The notes under the pieces were generated by a model, which was not told the origin of the DNA, searched no databases, and worked only from the letters and a program-made list of their open reading frames with translations. The position numbers and the translations under genes are program-made. A DNA stretch of 43,763 nucleotides from Bradyrhizobium lablabi (lineage in GTDB: Bacteria > Pseudomonadota > Alphaproteobacteria > Rhizobiales > Xanthobacteraceae), in the NCBI RefSeq assembly GCF_001440475.1, contig NZ_LLYB01000123.1, positions 99,731-143,493 of the forward strand, in the 5' to 3' direction. Below are positions 33,423-42,007 of the stretch, piece by piece; position 1 is the stretch's first letter, and each line of letters opens with the position of its first letter.

Positions 33423-33824
33423 ATGGATGACCGAACAATGCGGGCGGCGCTGGAGCGGCATTGGAATGCTTCGGACGCGGGCGATTTCAAGGTCGAACAT
33501 GAAATCTACCGCGAGGATGCCGTGCTTCATTATCCGCAATCTGGCGAGCGGATTCGCGGCCGGCACAACATTCAAGAGAGCCGATTCGTCCAGCCAAACA
33601 AGAAGCGGTTTGCGGTCCGGCGAATTATCGGCAGCGGCGATCTCTGGGTCACTGAATTCGTGCTCACCTATGACGGCATACCATCTTATGCGGTGAGCAT
33701 CATGGAGTTCAGCGACGGACTGGTGGCGAACGAGACCCAATATTTCGCCGATCGGTTTGACCCTGCACCCTCGCGGGCGCATCTCGTCGAGCATTCAGCG
33801 GACGACGCGACTCGGCGGACCTGA
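33423..33824 (+). CDS. NTF2/SnoaL-like protein with an altered C-terminus
   Basis: A 133-residue small protein of the nuclear transport factor 2-like / SnoaL fold: ALERHWNASDAGDFKVEHEI, AVLHYPQSGERIRGRHNIQE, VTEFVLTYDGIPSYAVSIME and GLVANETQYFADRFDPAP. The family contains hydrolases, isomerases and unknown small-molecule binders; no catalytic assignment is possible. The start is ATG 33423, two bases after the stop of the proline-rich gene. The last ten or so codons (SADDATRRT) run into, and are out of frame with, the gshB-tail remnant. The natural C-terminus of this protein was probably replaced at the junction. Confidence 0.75.
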   Translation: MDDRTMRAALERHWNASDAGDFKVEHEIYREDAVLHYPQSGERIRGRHNIQESRFVQPNKKRFAVRRIIGSGDLWVTEFVLTYDGIPSYAVSIMEFSDGLVANETQYFADRFDPAPSRAHLVEHSADDATRRT

Positions 33825-33876
33825 CGGCACCGCGAGAATCTGGGATACCATCGAGAACAAGCGCCTCTCAAAACAA
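33808..33876 (+). pseudogene. Remnant of a second gshB 3' end
   Basis: Read in frame from 33808 this encodes RLGGPDGTARIWDTIENKRL then SKQ. The last codons of the intact gshB encode RLNGPDVAAKIWDTIEAKRA then GK. The two match at most positions in protein, and at about two thirds of positions in DNA, with unbroken identity over ATCTGGGA and ACCATCGAG. The remnant lacks the stop codon and everything upstream; it overlaps the end of the NTF2-like gene in another frame. It shows that gshB was duplicated or that the intervening genes arrived with or beside a gshB tail. Confidence 0.72.
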
Positions 33877-34023
33877 GCCGCGTTGCACCACCCGCGTTTT
33901 CACATCCCTGTTGTGCCGTCTCCTCCCACTTGCCAATTTCGAGAAGCAGGCGCAGCGTGTAGCGACGGATGAATCCGTCCGGGCAAATACTGCAATTCAA
34001 TAAAATCAGTGGGAGGAAGACGC

Positions 34024-35007
34024 ATGACGACGAATCTTTCGCGAAGGTCTTTGCTTGCGCTCGGCGCAGGACTCGGAATGGGTGTTGGCGCTTCAACCAT
34101 GCTCGGCGGCAGCGCGCTGGCCAAGGCGCCCAAGCTCGCCACGCAGACCCCCTACTGGCACCGCTTCGAGCTCGGCGACGCCGAGGTCACCGTTGTTTCC
34201 GACGGCCCGCTGCCGCTCGGCGATCCCTCCGGCACCTTCACCGGGGTGCCGAAGGAAGAAGTGAAGAAGATGCTCTCCGACAACTTCCTCAACCCCGATA
34301 ACGTCGTGCTGGAACAGAACTCACCGGTCGTGAACACCGGCGACAAGCTGATCCTGTTCGACACCGGCATGGGCACCTCGAAGGCGTTCGGGCCGACCAC
34401 CGGCCAGCAGCAGAAGAATCTCGCGGCAGCCGGCATCAAGGCCAGCGACATCGACGCCGTGGTGTGCTCGCACGCCCATATCGACCACATCGGCGGTCTC
34501 GTCGGCGCCGACGACAAGCCGCTGTTCCCGAACGCGCAGGTCTACATTGCCCAGAGCGATTTCGATTTCTGGACCGATGAAGGCAAGCTCGGCAGTCCGC
34601 TGAAGGATTTCATCCTCCACGCCCGCAAGAACCTGATGCCGGTGCGCGACCGCATCGTGTTCATCAAGGACAATCAGGAATTCCTGCCCGGCGTCACCGC
34701 GCTATCGGCCCCTGGTCACACCGTCGGCCATACCATCTTCATGGTGAGCTCGAAGGGCAAATCCTTCTGCTTCCTCGGCGACCTCTCGCATCACGCGGTG
34801 CTCCTGCTGGAGAAGCCGCGGATGGAATTCTCCTACGATAGCGACCCGAAGCAGGCAGCGAACTCGCGGGTGAAGATGCTGGACATGCTGGCCGCCCAGA
34901 AGATCCCGGTCATGTCCTATCACTTCGCCTGGCCGGGCTTCGGCCATGTCGCCAAGAACGGCGACGGCTTCAGGTATTATCCGGAGCCGATGAACATGCA
35001 GCTCTGA
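34024..35007 (+). CDS. Tat-exported metallo-beta-lactamase-fold hydrolase
   Basis: A 327-residue periplasmic MBL-fold hydrolase. The Tat signal is clear: NLSRRSLLALGAGLGMGVGA, shown in part, with Arg-Arg at residues 7-8 and cleavage near ALAKA. Zinc-ligand motifs are complete: HAHIDHIGG (HxHxDH) at about residue 152, PGHTVGH at about 238, the GDLSHH aspartate, and a late histidine in YHFAWPGFGH. The substrate is unknown; lactonases and similar esterases have this outline. The start is ATG 34024 with GGGAGGAAGA upstream; a GTG at 34009 is in frame but within that site. It stands alone, with the gshB remnant upstream. Confidence 0.88.
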   Translation: MTTNLSRRSLLALGAGLGMGVGASTMLGGSALAKAPKLATQTPYWHRFELGDAEVTVVSDGPLPLGDPSGTFTGVPKEEVKKMLSDNFLNPDNVVLEQNSPVVNTGDKLILFDTGMGTSKAFGPTTGQQQKNLAAAGIKASDIDAVVCSHAHIDHIGGLVGADDKPLFPNAQVYIAQSDFDFWTDEGKLGSPLKDFILHARKNLMPVRDRIVFIKDNQEFLPGVTALSAPGHTVGHTIFMVSSKGKSFCFLGDLSHHAVLLLEKPRMEFSYDSDPKQAANSRVKMLDMLAAQKIPVMSYHFAWPGFGHVAKNGDGFRYYPEPMNMQL

Positions 35008-35107
35008 GAAGATGCTCGATCCGGGGCCTGGCCGGTGGCCGCCCCGGATCGTCAAGCTACTGACGCAGGCGTGCACGCATCTCTTGGGAACCATCGCGGA
35101 TCGCCGA

Positions 35108-35143
35108 AATTTGTTTTGCCGTAAGAATTTGTTTTGCCGTAAG
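35108..35143. repeat. Perfect 18-bp tandem duplication
   Basis: AATTTGTTTTGCCGTAAG occurs twice in direct contact (35108-35125 and 35126-35143). The unit is clearly AT-richer than its surroundings. It lies between the MBL hydrolase gene and the small membrane ORF. It may be a replication slip, or a doubled binding site. Confidence 0.85.
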
Positions 35144-35294
35144 GGAGGAGGCGGTAGCGGAACTTCCGGCCTCGGGCCGGAACAAGATGCCTGAGAGCAA
35201 GATGAGCGTCAGGCCGCAGGGCCAACCGGCTTCCAAGCCGAAATAATGAGGCCCGCGTCTCGGCCGCTTGGCAGCCAGTTTGGAGGCCCGGCAA

Positions 35295-35477
35295 ATGACC
35301 AAAGACATGATAGCGATCAGCGCGGGAATGCTCGTCGTTGGGCTGGCCGTATGGAGCCTGCGCGACACCCCACCCCATCCAAGCCCGGAGACGACGCAGG
35401 CGATGCGCATTCTCGCCGACGATCCGGCGCTGAAGCATGTTTCCGAGAGCAGCCCATACATGAGAACGGAGCGCTGA
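35295..35477 (+). CDS. Possible small single-pass membrane protein
   Basis: A 60-residue ORF starting MTKDMIAISAGMLVVGLAVW, with one transmembrane helix at about residues 5-22 and a short soluble tail containing PSPETTQAMRILADDPALKH. The start is ATG 35295; an upstream in-frame ATG (35268) is less likely. Composition is protein-like, and the tail ends in a charged segment. There is no recognisable family. It lies alone between the MBL hydrolase and comM. Expression is not supported by anything beyond the ORF itself. Confidence 0.42.
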   Translation: MTKDMIAISAGMLVVGLAVWSLRDTPPHPSPETTQAMRILADDPALKHVSESSPYMRTER

Positions 35478-35582
35478 AGACGGCGGCTGCCCGTCGGAAT
35501 GTATCCACGCCCCGAGGTTGTGCCGGTCTGACAGGCAGACGGCGCAGACAGGATCGTTTGCGCCTATGTTCTTCAAATGTTC

Positions 35583-35612
35583 TTGACTTACCCTCCGGTT
35601 CCCCGCTACCTT
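35583..35612 (+). promoter_or_regulatory. Candidate housekeeping promoter of comM
   Basis: TTGACT, 18 bases, then TACCTT, ending 22 bp before the comM start. The -35 hexamer is close to consensus; the -10 is weak. Position and spacing are reasonable, but similar matches can occur by chance. Confidence 0.3.
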
Positions 35613-35634
35613 CGATTGCGTCACGAGGGGCGGC

Positions 35635-37173
35635 ATGGTTGCGCGGGTATCTACTGTAGCCTTTGAAGGGATCGCTGCCCGCGCGGTCGACGTGCAGGTG
35701 CAGGTCGCGCCCGGCTTGCCGGCGTTCGCGATCGTCGGCCTGCCGGACAAGGCGGTATCGGAGGCGCGGGAGCGGGTCCGCTCGGCCCTGATCGCCTCGG
35801 GCCTGGCGCTCCCCGCCCGCCGCATCACCGTCAACCTCGCACCGGCCGACATGCCAAAGGAAGGCAGCCACTATGACCTGCCGATCGCGCTCGGGCTGAT
35901 GGCGGCGATCGGCGCCATCCCGCCGGATGCGCTCAACGGCTTTACCGTGCTCGGCGAACTCGGGCTCGACGGATCGATCGCGCCGGTCGCCGGCGTGTTG
36001 CCGGCCGCGATCGGAGCGAACGCGCGCGAGGAAGGGCTGATCTGTCCGGCGGCGTGTGGCTCGGAAGCCGCCTGGGCGAGCCCCGATATCCAGATCATCG
36101 CGGCCAAATCGCTGATCCAGATCGCCAACCATTTCAAGGGCACGCAGGTGCTGTCGCGCCCACAGCCGCGCGTGCACGAGCAGGAAGCAGCCCATCTCGA
36201 CCTGCGCGACATCAAGGGCCAGGAAAGCGCAAAGCGTGCACTGGAGATTGCGGCAGCCGGCGGACATCACTTGCTGATGATCGGCTCGCCCGGCGCCGGC
36301 AAGTCGATGCTCGCGGCGCGGCTGCCCTCGATCCTGCCGCCGCTGTCGCCATCCGAATTGCTGGAAGTGTCGATGATCGCCTCCGTCGCCGGCGAAATCC
36401 GCGACGGCGCGCTGACGGCGCGGCGGCCATTCCGCAGCCCCCATCATTCGGCCAGCATGGCCGCGCTGACCGGCGGCGGCCTGCGTGCCAAACCTGGCGA
36501 GATTTCGCTGGCGCATCAGGGCGTCTTGTTTCTCGATGAACTGCCGGAGTTCGATCCGCGCGTGCTCGATTCCCTGCGCCAGCCGCTTGAGAACGGCGAG
36601 GTCTCGGTGTCGCGCGCCAACCACCGCGTCACTTACCCTGCGCGCTTCATGCTGGTCGCGGCGATGAACCCCTGCCGTTGCGGCCAGGCCTATGACCCCG
36701 GCTATTCCTGCCGCCGCGCCCCCATCGAGCGCTGCACCGCGGATTATCAGATGCGCATCTCCGGCCCGCTGATGGACCGCATCGACCTGCGCATCGAGGT
36801 CCCGGCAGTCACCGCCGCCGACCTGATCCTGCCGCCGCCATCCGAAGGCTCGGCCGAAGTCGCCGCCCGCGTCGCCGCCGCCCGCGACATCCAGCTCGCA
36901 CGCTACGCAGCCGCCGGCATGCCGCAGATCCGCACCAATGCCGAGGCACCGGCCTCGCTCCTGGAAACGATCGCGCAGCCGGATGCGCAGGGCCAGAAAC
37001 TGTTGCGCGACGCCGCCGACACCATGAAGCTCACCGCACGCGGCTATCACCGCGTGCTCCGCGTCGCGCGCACGCTCGCCGATCTCGATGGTGCGGAGAA
37101 AATCGGCCGGCTGCATCTGGCCGAAGCGCTGTCCTACCGCGCGCTGGCGGAAGATCTGCGGCGCGCGGCTTAG
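35635..37173 (+). CDS. comM: YifB/ComM family Mg-chelatase-like AAA+ ATPase
   Basis: A 512-residue AAA+ protein. The N-terminal Lon-protease-like domain (about 1-170) starts VARVSTVAFEGIAARAVDVQ and has GLPDKAVSEARERVRSAL. The AAA+ domain has Walker A MIGSPGAGKSMLAARLP near residue 220, Walker B VLFLDELPEF, and the family's RPFRSPHHSAS segment. A four-cysteine cluster, MNPCRCG then YSCRRAP and ERC, follows, then the Mg-chelatase-like C-terminal part. In naturally competent bacteria ComM is a hexameric helicase that drives branch migration during integration of incoming DNA. No other competence gene is in the window. Confidence 0.94.
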   Translation: MVARVSTVAFEGIAARAVDVQVQVAPGLPAFAIVGLPDKAVSEARERVRSALIASGLALPARRITVNLAPADMPKEGSHYDLPIALGLMAAIGAIPPDALNGFTVLGELGLDGSIAPVAGVLPAAIGANAREEGLICPAACGSEAAWASPDIQIIAAKSLIQIANHFKGTQVLSRPQPRVHEQEAAHLDLRDIKGQESAKRALEIAAAGGHHLLMIGSPGAGKSMLAARLPSILPPLSPSELLEVSMIASVAGEIRDGALTARRPFRSPHHSASMAALTGGGLRAKPGEISLAHQGVLFLDELPEFDPRVLDSLRQPLENGEVSVSRANHRVTYPARFMLVAAMNPCRCGQAYDPGYSCRRAPIERCTADYQMRISGPLMDRIDLRIEVPAVTAADLILPPPSEGSAEVAARVAAARDIQLARYAAAGMPQIRTNAEAPASLLETIAQPDAQGQKLLRDAADTMKLTARGYHRVLRVARTLADLDGAEKIGRLHLAEALSYRALAEDLRRAA

Positions 37174-37255
37174 CTCATCTGGTACATGCAGCCTCCCCGG
37201 CGACATCGGGGATGCCGAATATCGTCAAATAATCCAATCCTTTGACCTTCATTAT

Positions 37256-37269
37256 TTGATCCAGATCAA
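37256..37269 (+). promoter_or_regulatory. FNR/FixK-type box upstream of the nap operon
   Basis: TTGAT-CCAG-ATCAA, a perfect 5-4-5 inverted repeat of the FNR/FixK/NnrR class, centred about 180 bp before the napE start. With the usual -41.5 placement, transcription would begin near 37304 and leave a leader of about 139 nt. In B. japonicum the nap operon is induced under low oxygen through FixK2, which binds such boxes. Confidence 0.85.
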
Positions 37270-37442
37270 TGAAGGCTTTGCCTGACCGCGGTTAAGCTTC
37301 CGGCACGCGCGGTCGAACATCCTGCAACGGAGCGGGCACGTCGCCGCCCATCCGTCCGATTGCAAGCGGCAGGTTGACTGGCACGCACGGGAGCGTGCGG
37401 CCGGTCAGCACTGTTCGATTTCTGAAAGTGGCAGGTCGTTGT

Positions 37443-37640
37443 ATGAGCGACACGTCAGGTAAACATGATGCCCAGCCGGAAAAGGTGCACGGGGCAAGTC
37501 GACGTGCCGAATTCCTGGTGTTCGCCATCATCGCCGCCTTCATCTGGCCAGTGGTCGCCGTTGGCGTGGTCGGTGGCTACGGCTTTCTGGTGTGGATGTC
37601 CCAGTTGATCCTGGGGCCGCCCGGTCCTCCGGGAGCATGA
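37443..37640 (+). CDS. napE: Periplasmic nitrate reductase subunit NapE
   Basis: A 65-residue single-pass inner-membrane protein. A hydrophilic N-terminus is followed by the NapE helix AEFLVFAIIAAFIWPVVAVG, then GGYGFLVWMSQLILGPPGPP. Its role in nitrate reduction is not defined. The start is ATG 37443, after the FNR-type box; an upstream in-frame ATG (37374) is not needed. It is the first gene of napEFDABC, with 6 bp to napF. Confidence 0.9.
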   Translation: MSDTSGKHDAQPEKVHGASRRAEFLVFAIIAAFIWPVVAVGVVGGYGFLVWMSQLILGPPGPPGA

Positions 37641-37646
37641 AACGCC

Positions 37647-37946
37647 ATGCAAACCCAAGGACCTTCGCAACCCCAGGGCCCCTCGCGCCGCGCTCTGTTT
37701 CGCGGTCAATTCCTCACCAAGCCGGTCGCCGTCATCGGTGACGAATGCCTCGCCGAAGCCGGCATCTTCTGCCGTTCCTGCGGCGATGCATGTGCTGCTT
37801 CCGCGATTCATTTCCGCCCTCGCATAGGATTGCCGCCCCAGGCCTTCATCAATGAAGCCGCCTGCACCGGATGCGGTGAATGCATCGCCGCCTGCCCGGG
37901 CGCGACGATCGCGCTGGGCGCTGCGCGTGGCGGAGACATCGCATGA
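37647..37946 (+). CDS. napF: Short ferredoxin-type protein NapF, two-cluster form
   Basis: A 99-residue cytoplasmic iron-sulfur protein. The N-terminal RRALFRGQF is the usual NapF start. Typical NapF proteins have four cluster motifs in about 160 residues; here the middle is missing and only the last two remain. The first uses Cys34, Cys42, Cys45 and Cys49 (GIFCRSCGDACAASAI). The second uses Cys73, Cys76, Cys79 and Cys83 (CTGCGECIAACP). NapF is thought to help load iron-sulfur cluster into NapA before export. It overlaps napD by the ATGA junction. It could still be functional, as the retained clusters are intact. Confidence 0.85.
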   Translation: MQTQGPSQPQGPSRRALFRGQFLTKPVAVIGDECLAEAGIFCRSCGDACAASAIHFRPRIGLPPQAFINEAACTGCGECIAACPGATIALGAARGGDIA

Positions 37947-38206
37947 CTGGCGAAGCCACCATCCACATTTCGAGCGCGGTCGTATCCGTGCTGCCCAAAC
38001 ATCGGGACGACGTGCTGCAGGCGCTCGCGGCGCTGCCGGACGTCGAGATCCATCAGCGCGACGACAGAAAGATCGTCATCGTGATGGAGGCGGCCGAGAG
38101 CGGAATCCTCGGTGGCCGCCTCGCCGAAATCGCATGCTGGCAGGGAGTCCTGTCGGCCAACATGGTGTTCGAGCAGGTCGAAAGATCAGCCGATATCGGA
38201 GACTAG
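37943..38206 (+). CDS. napD: NapA maturation chaperone NapD
   Basis: An 87-residue cytoplasmic chaperone with a ferredoxin-like fold that binds the NapA Tat signal and holds back export until the cofactor is in place. It starts TIHISSAVVSVLPKHRDDVL and has the typical LPDVEIHQRDDRKIVIVMEA segment. The start ATG overlaps the napF stop as ATGA, and napA follows 4 bp after its stop: tight translational coupling. Confidence 0.93.
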   Translation: MTGEATIHISSAVVSVLPKHRDDVLQALAALPDVEIHQRDDRKIVIVMEAAESGILGGRLAEIACWQGVLSANMVFEQVERSADIGD

Positions 38207-38210
38207 GGTC

Positions 38211-40706
38211 ATGTCACTCTCGCGACGCGAATTGTTGAAGGCGCAGGCCGCCGCTGTGGCCGCTGCAGCCGCCGGCATCGCCACGCCTGCGGCCGCGCAG
38301 CCGGTGCAGGGCGGCGTCGGCTCGCTGGAAATCAAATGGTCGAAGGCGCCGTGCCGCTTCTGCGGCACCGGCTGCGGGGTGATGGTGGGCGTCAAGAGCG
38401 GCAAGGTCGTCGCCACCCACGGCGATACGCTCGCCGAGGTCAATCGCGGGCTGAACTGCATCAAGGGATATTTCCTCTCCAAGATCATGTACGGCGCCGA
38501 CCGCCTGACCACGCCGCTTTTGCGCAAGAAGGGCGGCGCCTTCGCGAAGGACGGCGAGCTGACGCCGGTGAGCTGGGACGAAGCCTTCGACGTCATGGCC
38601 GCGCGCGCCAAGGCGGTGCTGAAGGAGAAGGGCCCGACGGCGCTCGGCATGTTCGGTTCAGGGCAATGGACGGTTTATGAAGGCTACGCCGCCACCAAGC
38701 TGATGCGGGCCGGATTCCGTTCCAACAATCTCGATCCCAACGCGCGCCACTGCATGGCCTCCGCAGCGGTCGCGTTCATGCGCACTTTCGGCATGGACGA
38801 GCCGATGGGCTGCTATGACGATTTCGAAGCTGCCGACGCCTTCGTGCTGTGGGGCTCGAACATGGCCGAGATGCATCCGATTCTATGGACGCGTCTCACC
38901 GACCGCCGGCTGAGCCAGCCGCATGTGAAGGTGGCGGTGCTCCAGACCTTCACCAACCGCAGCTCCGACCTCGCCGACATCCCGATCGTGTTCAAGCCGG
39001 GCACGGATCTGGCGATCCTGAACTACATCGCCAACCACATCATCACGACGGGGCGGGTCAACCAGGATTTCGTGAAGAACCATACGACCTTTGTGAAAGG
39101 CACGGTCGATATCGGATACGGCTTGCGCCCGGACCATCCGCTCGAAGTCAAAGCCAAAGGCGCGGCAAATGCAGGTGCGACCCAGCCGATCGACTTTGAT
39201 GCCTATGCGGCCTTCGTGAAGGACTACACGATCGACAAGGTGTCGGAGCTGTCAGGCGTCGAGCCCGGCTTCCTGCAGGAACTCGCCGAGCTCTATGCCG
39301 ATCCGAAACGCAAGGTGATGTCGCTCTGGACGATGGGCTTCAACCAGCATGTCCGCGGTGTCTGGGCCAATCAGCTCCTCTACAATCTGCACCTCCTGAC
39401 CGGAAAGATCTCCGAGCCCGGCAATTCGCCGTTTTCGCTGACCGGCCAGCCCTCGGCCTGCGGGACGGCGCGCGAGGTCGGCACTTTCGCGCATCGTCTG
39501 CCCGCCGACATGGTCGTCACCAATCCGGAGCACCGCAAGCACGCGGAAGAAATCTGGCGCATCCCGCACGGCATCATTCCCGAAAAGCCGGGCTATCACG
39601 CCGTCGAGCAGGACCGCATGCTTCATGACGGCAAGCTGAACTTCTACTGGGTTCAGGTGAACAACAACGTGCAGGCCGCGCCGAACAGTTCGCGCGAGAC
39701 CTATCCCGGCTACCGCAATCCGGACAATTTCATCGTCGTGTCGGACGCGTACCCGACCGTCACGGCGATGTCAGCCGATCTCGTGCTCCCCGCTGCGATG
39801 TGGGTGGAGAAGGAAGGCGCCTACGGCAACGCGGAGCGCCGCACCCATGTCTGGCGGCAGCTCGTCAACGCGCCCGGCGAAGCGCGCTCCGATCTCTGGC
39901 AGATGATGGAATTCTCAAAACGCTTCATCACCGACGAGGTGTGGCCGGCGCAGATCCTCGACGCCAATCCCAATTATCGCGGCAAGACGCTGTTCGACGT
40001 TCTCTTCCGCAACGGCAATGTCGACAAATTCCCGGCGACCGAAATCCCCGCCGAGTACGAGAACCGCGAAGCGAAGGCGTTCGGCTTCTACGTGCAGAAG
40101 GGACTGTTCGAGGAATACGCCCAGTTCGGCCGTGGGCACGGCCACGATGTCGCTGATTTCGACACCCTCCACGAGGTGCGGGGGCTGCGCTGGCCCGTCG
40201 TCGACGGCAAGGAGACCAAGTGGCGCTATCGCGAAGGCCTTGATCCCTATGTGAAGCCGGGCAAGGGCGTCGAGTTCTACGGCAACAAGGACGGCAAGGC
40301 GCGGATCATCGCGGTGCCCTACGAGCCGCCGGCCGAATCTCCGGACAAGGAGTTCGACATCTGGCTGGTCACCGGCCGCGTGCTCGAACATTGGCACTCC
40401 GGCTCCATGACCATGCGCGTGCCCGAGCTCTACAAGGCCTATCCCGGCGCCAGGGTCTACATGCATGCCGAGGACGCCCGCGCGCGGGGCATCAATGAGG
40501 GTGCGGAGGTCCGCGTGGTTTCCCGGCGCGGCGAAATCAGGAGCCGGATCGACACCAAGGGCCGCAACCGGATGCCGCGCGGCGTGGTGTTCGTGCCCTG
40601 GTTCGACGCCAGCCAGCTCATCAACAAGGTGACGCTGGACGCCACCGATCCCATTTCCAAGCAGACGGACTTCAAGAAATGCGCGGTCAAGATCATTCCG
40701 GCCTGA
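38211..40706 (+). CDS. napA: Periplasmic nitrate reductase catalytic subunit NapA
   Basis: An 831-residue molybdenum enzyme, reducing nitrate to nitrite in the periplasm. The Tat signal MSLSRRELLKAQAAAVAAAA is followed by the [4Fe-4S] motif CRFCGTGCGVMVG with the fourth cysteine in GLNCIKG. The Mo-ligand cysteine is in ARHCMASAAVAFMRTFGMDE. Bis-MGD binding segments include FVLWGSNMAEMHPILWTRL and LVTGRVLEHWHSGSMTMRVPE, shown in part. Length matches the family. The start is ATG 38211, just after napD. It receives electrons from NapB. Confidence 0.98.
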   Translation: MSLSRRELLKAQAAAVAAAAAGIATPAAAQPVQGGVGSLEIKWSKAPCRFCGTGCGVMVGVKSGKVVATHGDTLAEVNRGLNCIKGYFLSKIMYGADRLTTPLLRKKGGAFAKDGELTPVSWDEAFDVMAARAKAVLKEKGPTALGMFGSGQWTVYEGYAATKLMRAGFRSNNLDPNARHCMASAAVAFMRTFGMDEPMGCYDDFEAADAFVLWGSNMAEMHPILWTRLTDRRLSQPHVKVAVLQTFTNRSSDLADIPIVFKPGTDLAILNYIANHIITTGRVNQDFVKNHTTFVKGTVDIGYGLRPDHPLEVKAKGAANAGATQPIDFDAYAAFVKDYTIDKVSELSGVEPGFLQELAELYADPKRKVMSLWTMGFNQHVRGVWANQLLYNLHLLTGKISEPGNSPFSLTGQPSACGTAREVGTFAHRLPADMVVTNPEHRKHAEEIWRIPHGIIPEKPGYHAVEQDRMLHDGKLNFYWVQVNNNVQAAPNSSRETYPGYRNPDNFIVVSDAYPTVTAMSADLVLPAAMWVEKEGAYGNAERRTHVWRQLVNAPGEARSDLWQMMEFSKRFITDEVWPAQILDANPNYRGKTLFDVLFRNGNVDKFPATEIPAEYENREAKAFGFYVQKGLFEEYAQFGRGHGHDVADFDTLHEVRGLRWPVVDGKETKWRYREGLDPYVKPGKGVEFYGNKDGKARIIAVPYEPPAESPDKEFDIWLVTGRVLEHWHSGSMTMRVPELYKAYPGARVYMHAEDARARGINEGAEVRVVSRRGEIRSRIDTKGRNRMPRGVVFVPWFDASQLINKVTLDATDPISKQTDFKKCAVKIIPA

Positions 40707-41176
40707 AGCAGCTTCGCTTCGCCATCACGGGTGCGCTGCTTGGCGGCATGCTGGTGTTCGCCTGCGGCGCAATCTATGCGCAGAACGCGCCGCAGGTGGT
40801 GCCGCGCGTCACCGGCGCGGCGACGCCGATGGGAGATGTGCCGGCACCGCCTCTGGCGCGGCCCGTCATAGATGACAAGCGGCTGATGCGCAACTATCCG
40901 GAGCAGCCGCCGATCATTCCGCACTCGATCGACAATTATCAGCTCACGCTCAAGACCAACCGCTGCCTCGACTGTCACCGGCGGCAATTCACCGAAGGCT
41001 CGGGTGCGCCGATGATCAGCGTCACCCACTTCATGGACCGCAACGGGCAGGTGCTCGCCGACGTCACCCCGCGGCGCTACTTCTGCACCGCCTGCCATGT
41101 TCAGCAAACGGACGCACAGCCGCTGGTCCCGAGCACGTTCAAGGACATGCTGCTCGTCGAACCCGAGAAGAAGTGA
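40679..41176 (+). CDS. napB: Periplasmic diheme cytochrome NapB
   Basis: A 165-residue diheme c-type cytochrome that passes electrons from NapC to NapA. A signal peptide (about residues 1-35) ends near AIYAQNA. The two heme motifs are CLDCH and CTACH. The candidate axial histidines are in PHSIDNYQLT and ISVTHFMDRNG. The start ATG lies 28 bp inside napA, out of frame, so translation is coupled. napC follows after 7 bp. Confidence 0.95.
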   Translation: MRGQDHSGLKQLRFAITGALLGGMLVFACGAIYAQNAPQVVPRVTGAATPMGDVPAPPLARPVIDDKRLMRNYPEQPPIIPHSIDNYQLTLKTNRCLDCHRRQFTEGSGAPMISVTHFMDRNGQVLADVTPRRYFCTACHVQQTDAQPLVPSTFKDMLLVEPEKK

Positions 41177-41183
41177 GTGGGCG

Positions 41184-41903
41184 ATGAAGCGGCTCAAGGA
41201 ACTGCTGATCTGGTTCTGGCGTATCGCCAGCCGCCCCAGCACGCATCTCAGCCTCGGCTTTCTCGCGCTCGGCGGCTTCATCTGCGGCGTGCTGTTCTGG
41301 GGCGCCTTCAATACCGCGCTTGAAGTCACCAACACCGAGAAGTTCTGCACCTCCTGCCACGAGATGCACAACAACGTCTTCCAGGAGTTGCAGCACACGC
41401 CCCACTTCTCGAACCGTTCGGGCGTCCGGGCTACCTGTCCCGACTGCCACGTGCCGCACGACTGGACCGACAAGATCGCCCGCAAGATGCAGGCGTCAAA
41501 GGAGGTCTGGGGCAAGATCTTCGGGACGATCGACACCAGGCAGAAGTTTCAGAATCACCGGCTCGAACTCGCCAAGCACGAATGGGCGCGGCTGAAGGCC
41601 AACGATTCCCTGGAATGCCGCAACTGCCATTCCTCGGCAGCGATGGACTTCACCAAGCAGACACGGCGCGCGGCGGAAATCCATGGCAAGTTTCTCGTCT
41701 CCGGAGAGAGGACCTGCATCGATTGCCACAAGGGCATCGCCCATGAACTGCCCGACATGACCGGCGTCGAGCCGGGCTGGCGGGAGCCGCCCGAGCTCCG
41801 GGAGCGTCAGAGTTTTCGCGAGGATCCCCGCGGCGAACTGGCCCGTTACCTTGCCGCAACCACTGTCGACGGGCGACCCCCGACCGGCACCTCCCGTGAT
41901 TAG
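41184..41903 (+). CDS. napC: Membrane-anchored tetraheme cytochrome NapC
   Basis: A 239-residue NapC/NirT-family quinol dehydrogenase. One N-terminal transmembrane helix (about 18-42, LGFLALGGFICGVLFWGAF) anchors it. Four heme motifs lie in the periplasm: CTSCHEMH, CPDCHVPH, CRNCHSSA and CIDCHKGI. It oxidises quinol and reduces NapB. It closes the nap operon; napG and napH are absent, so NapC is the only visible route from quinol. Confidence 0.96.
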   Translation: MKRLKELLIWFWRIASRPSTHLSLGFLALGGFICGVLFWGAFNTALEVTNTEKFCTSCHEMHNNVFQELQHTPHFSNRSGVRATCPDCHVPHDWTDKIARKMQASKEVWGKIFGTIDTRQKFQNHRLELAKHEWARLKANDSLECRNCHSSAAMDFTKQTRRAAEIHGKFLVSGERTCIDCHKGIAHELPDMTGVEPGWREPPELRERQSFREDPRGELARYLAATTVDGRPPTGTSRD

Positions 41904-42007
41904 CCCGACCGTATAAATGGCGGAGCACAGGCAAGTTGATGGCGGCCGGCGGTTCGCGGTGCCGTGTCCAATCGCGCCGGCACGACGTCCGGGCAGGCCG
42001 ATCGCGG

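Noticed and set aside
40457..41536. A 359-codon minus-strand frame across napA, napB and napC
   Set aside because: It lies antisense to three well-identified genes and has low-quality composition.
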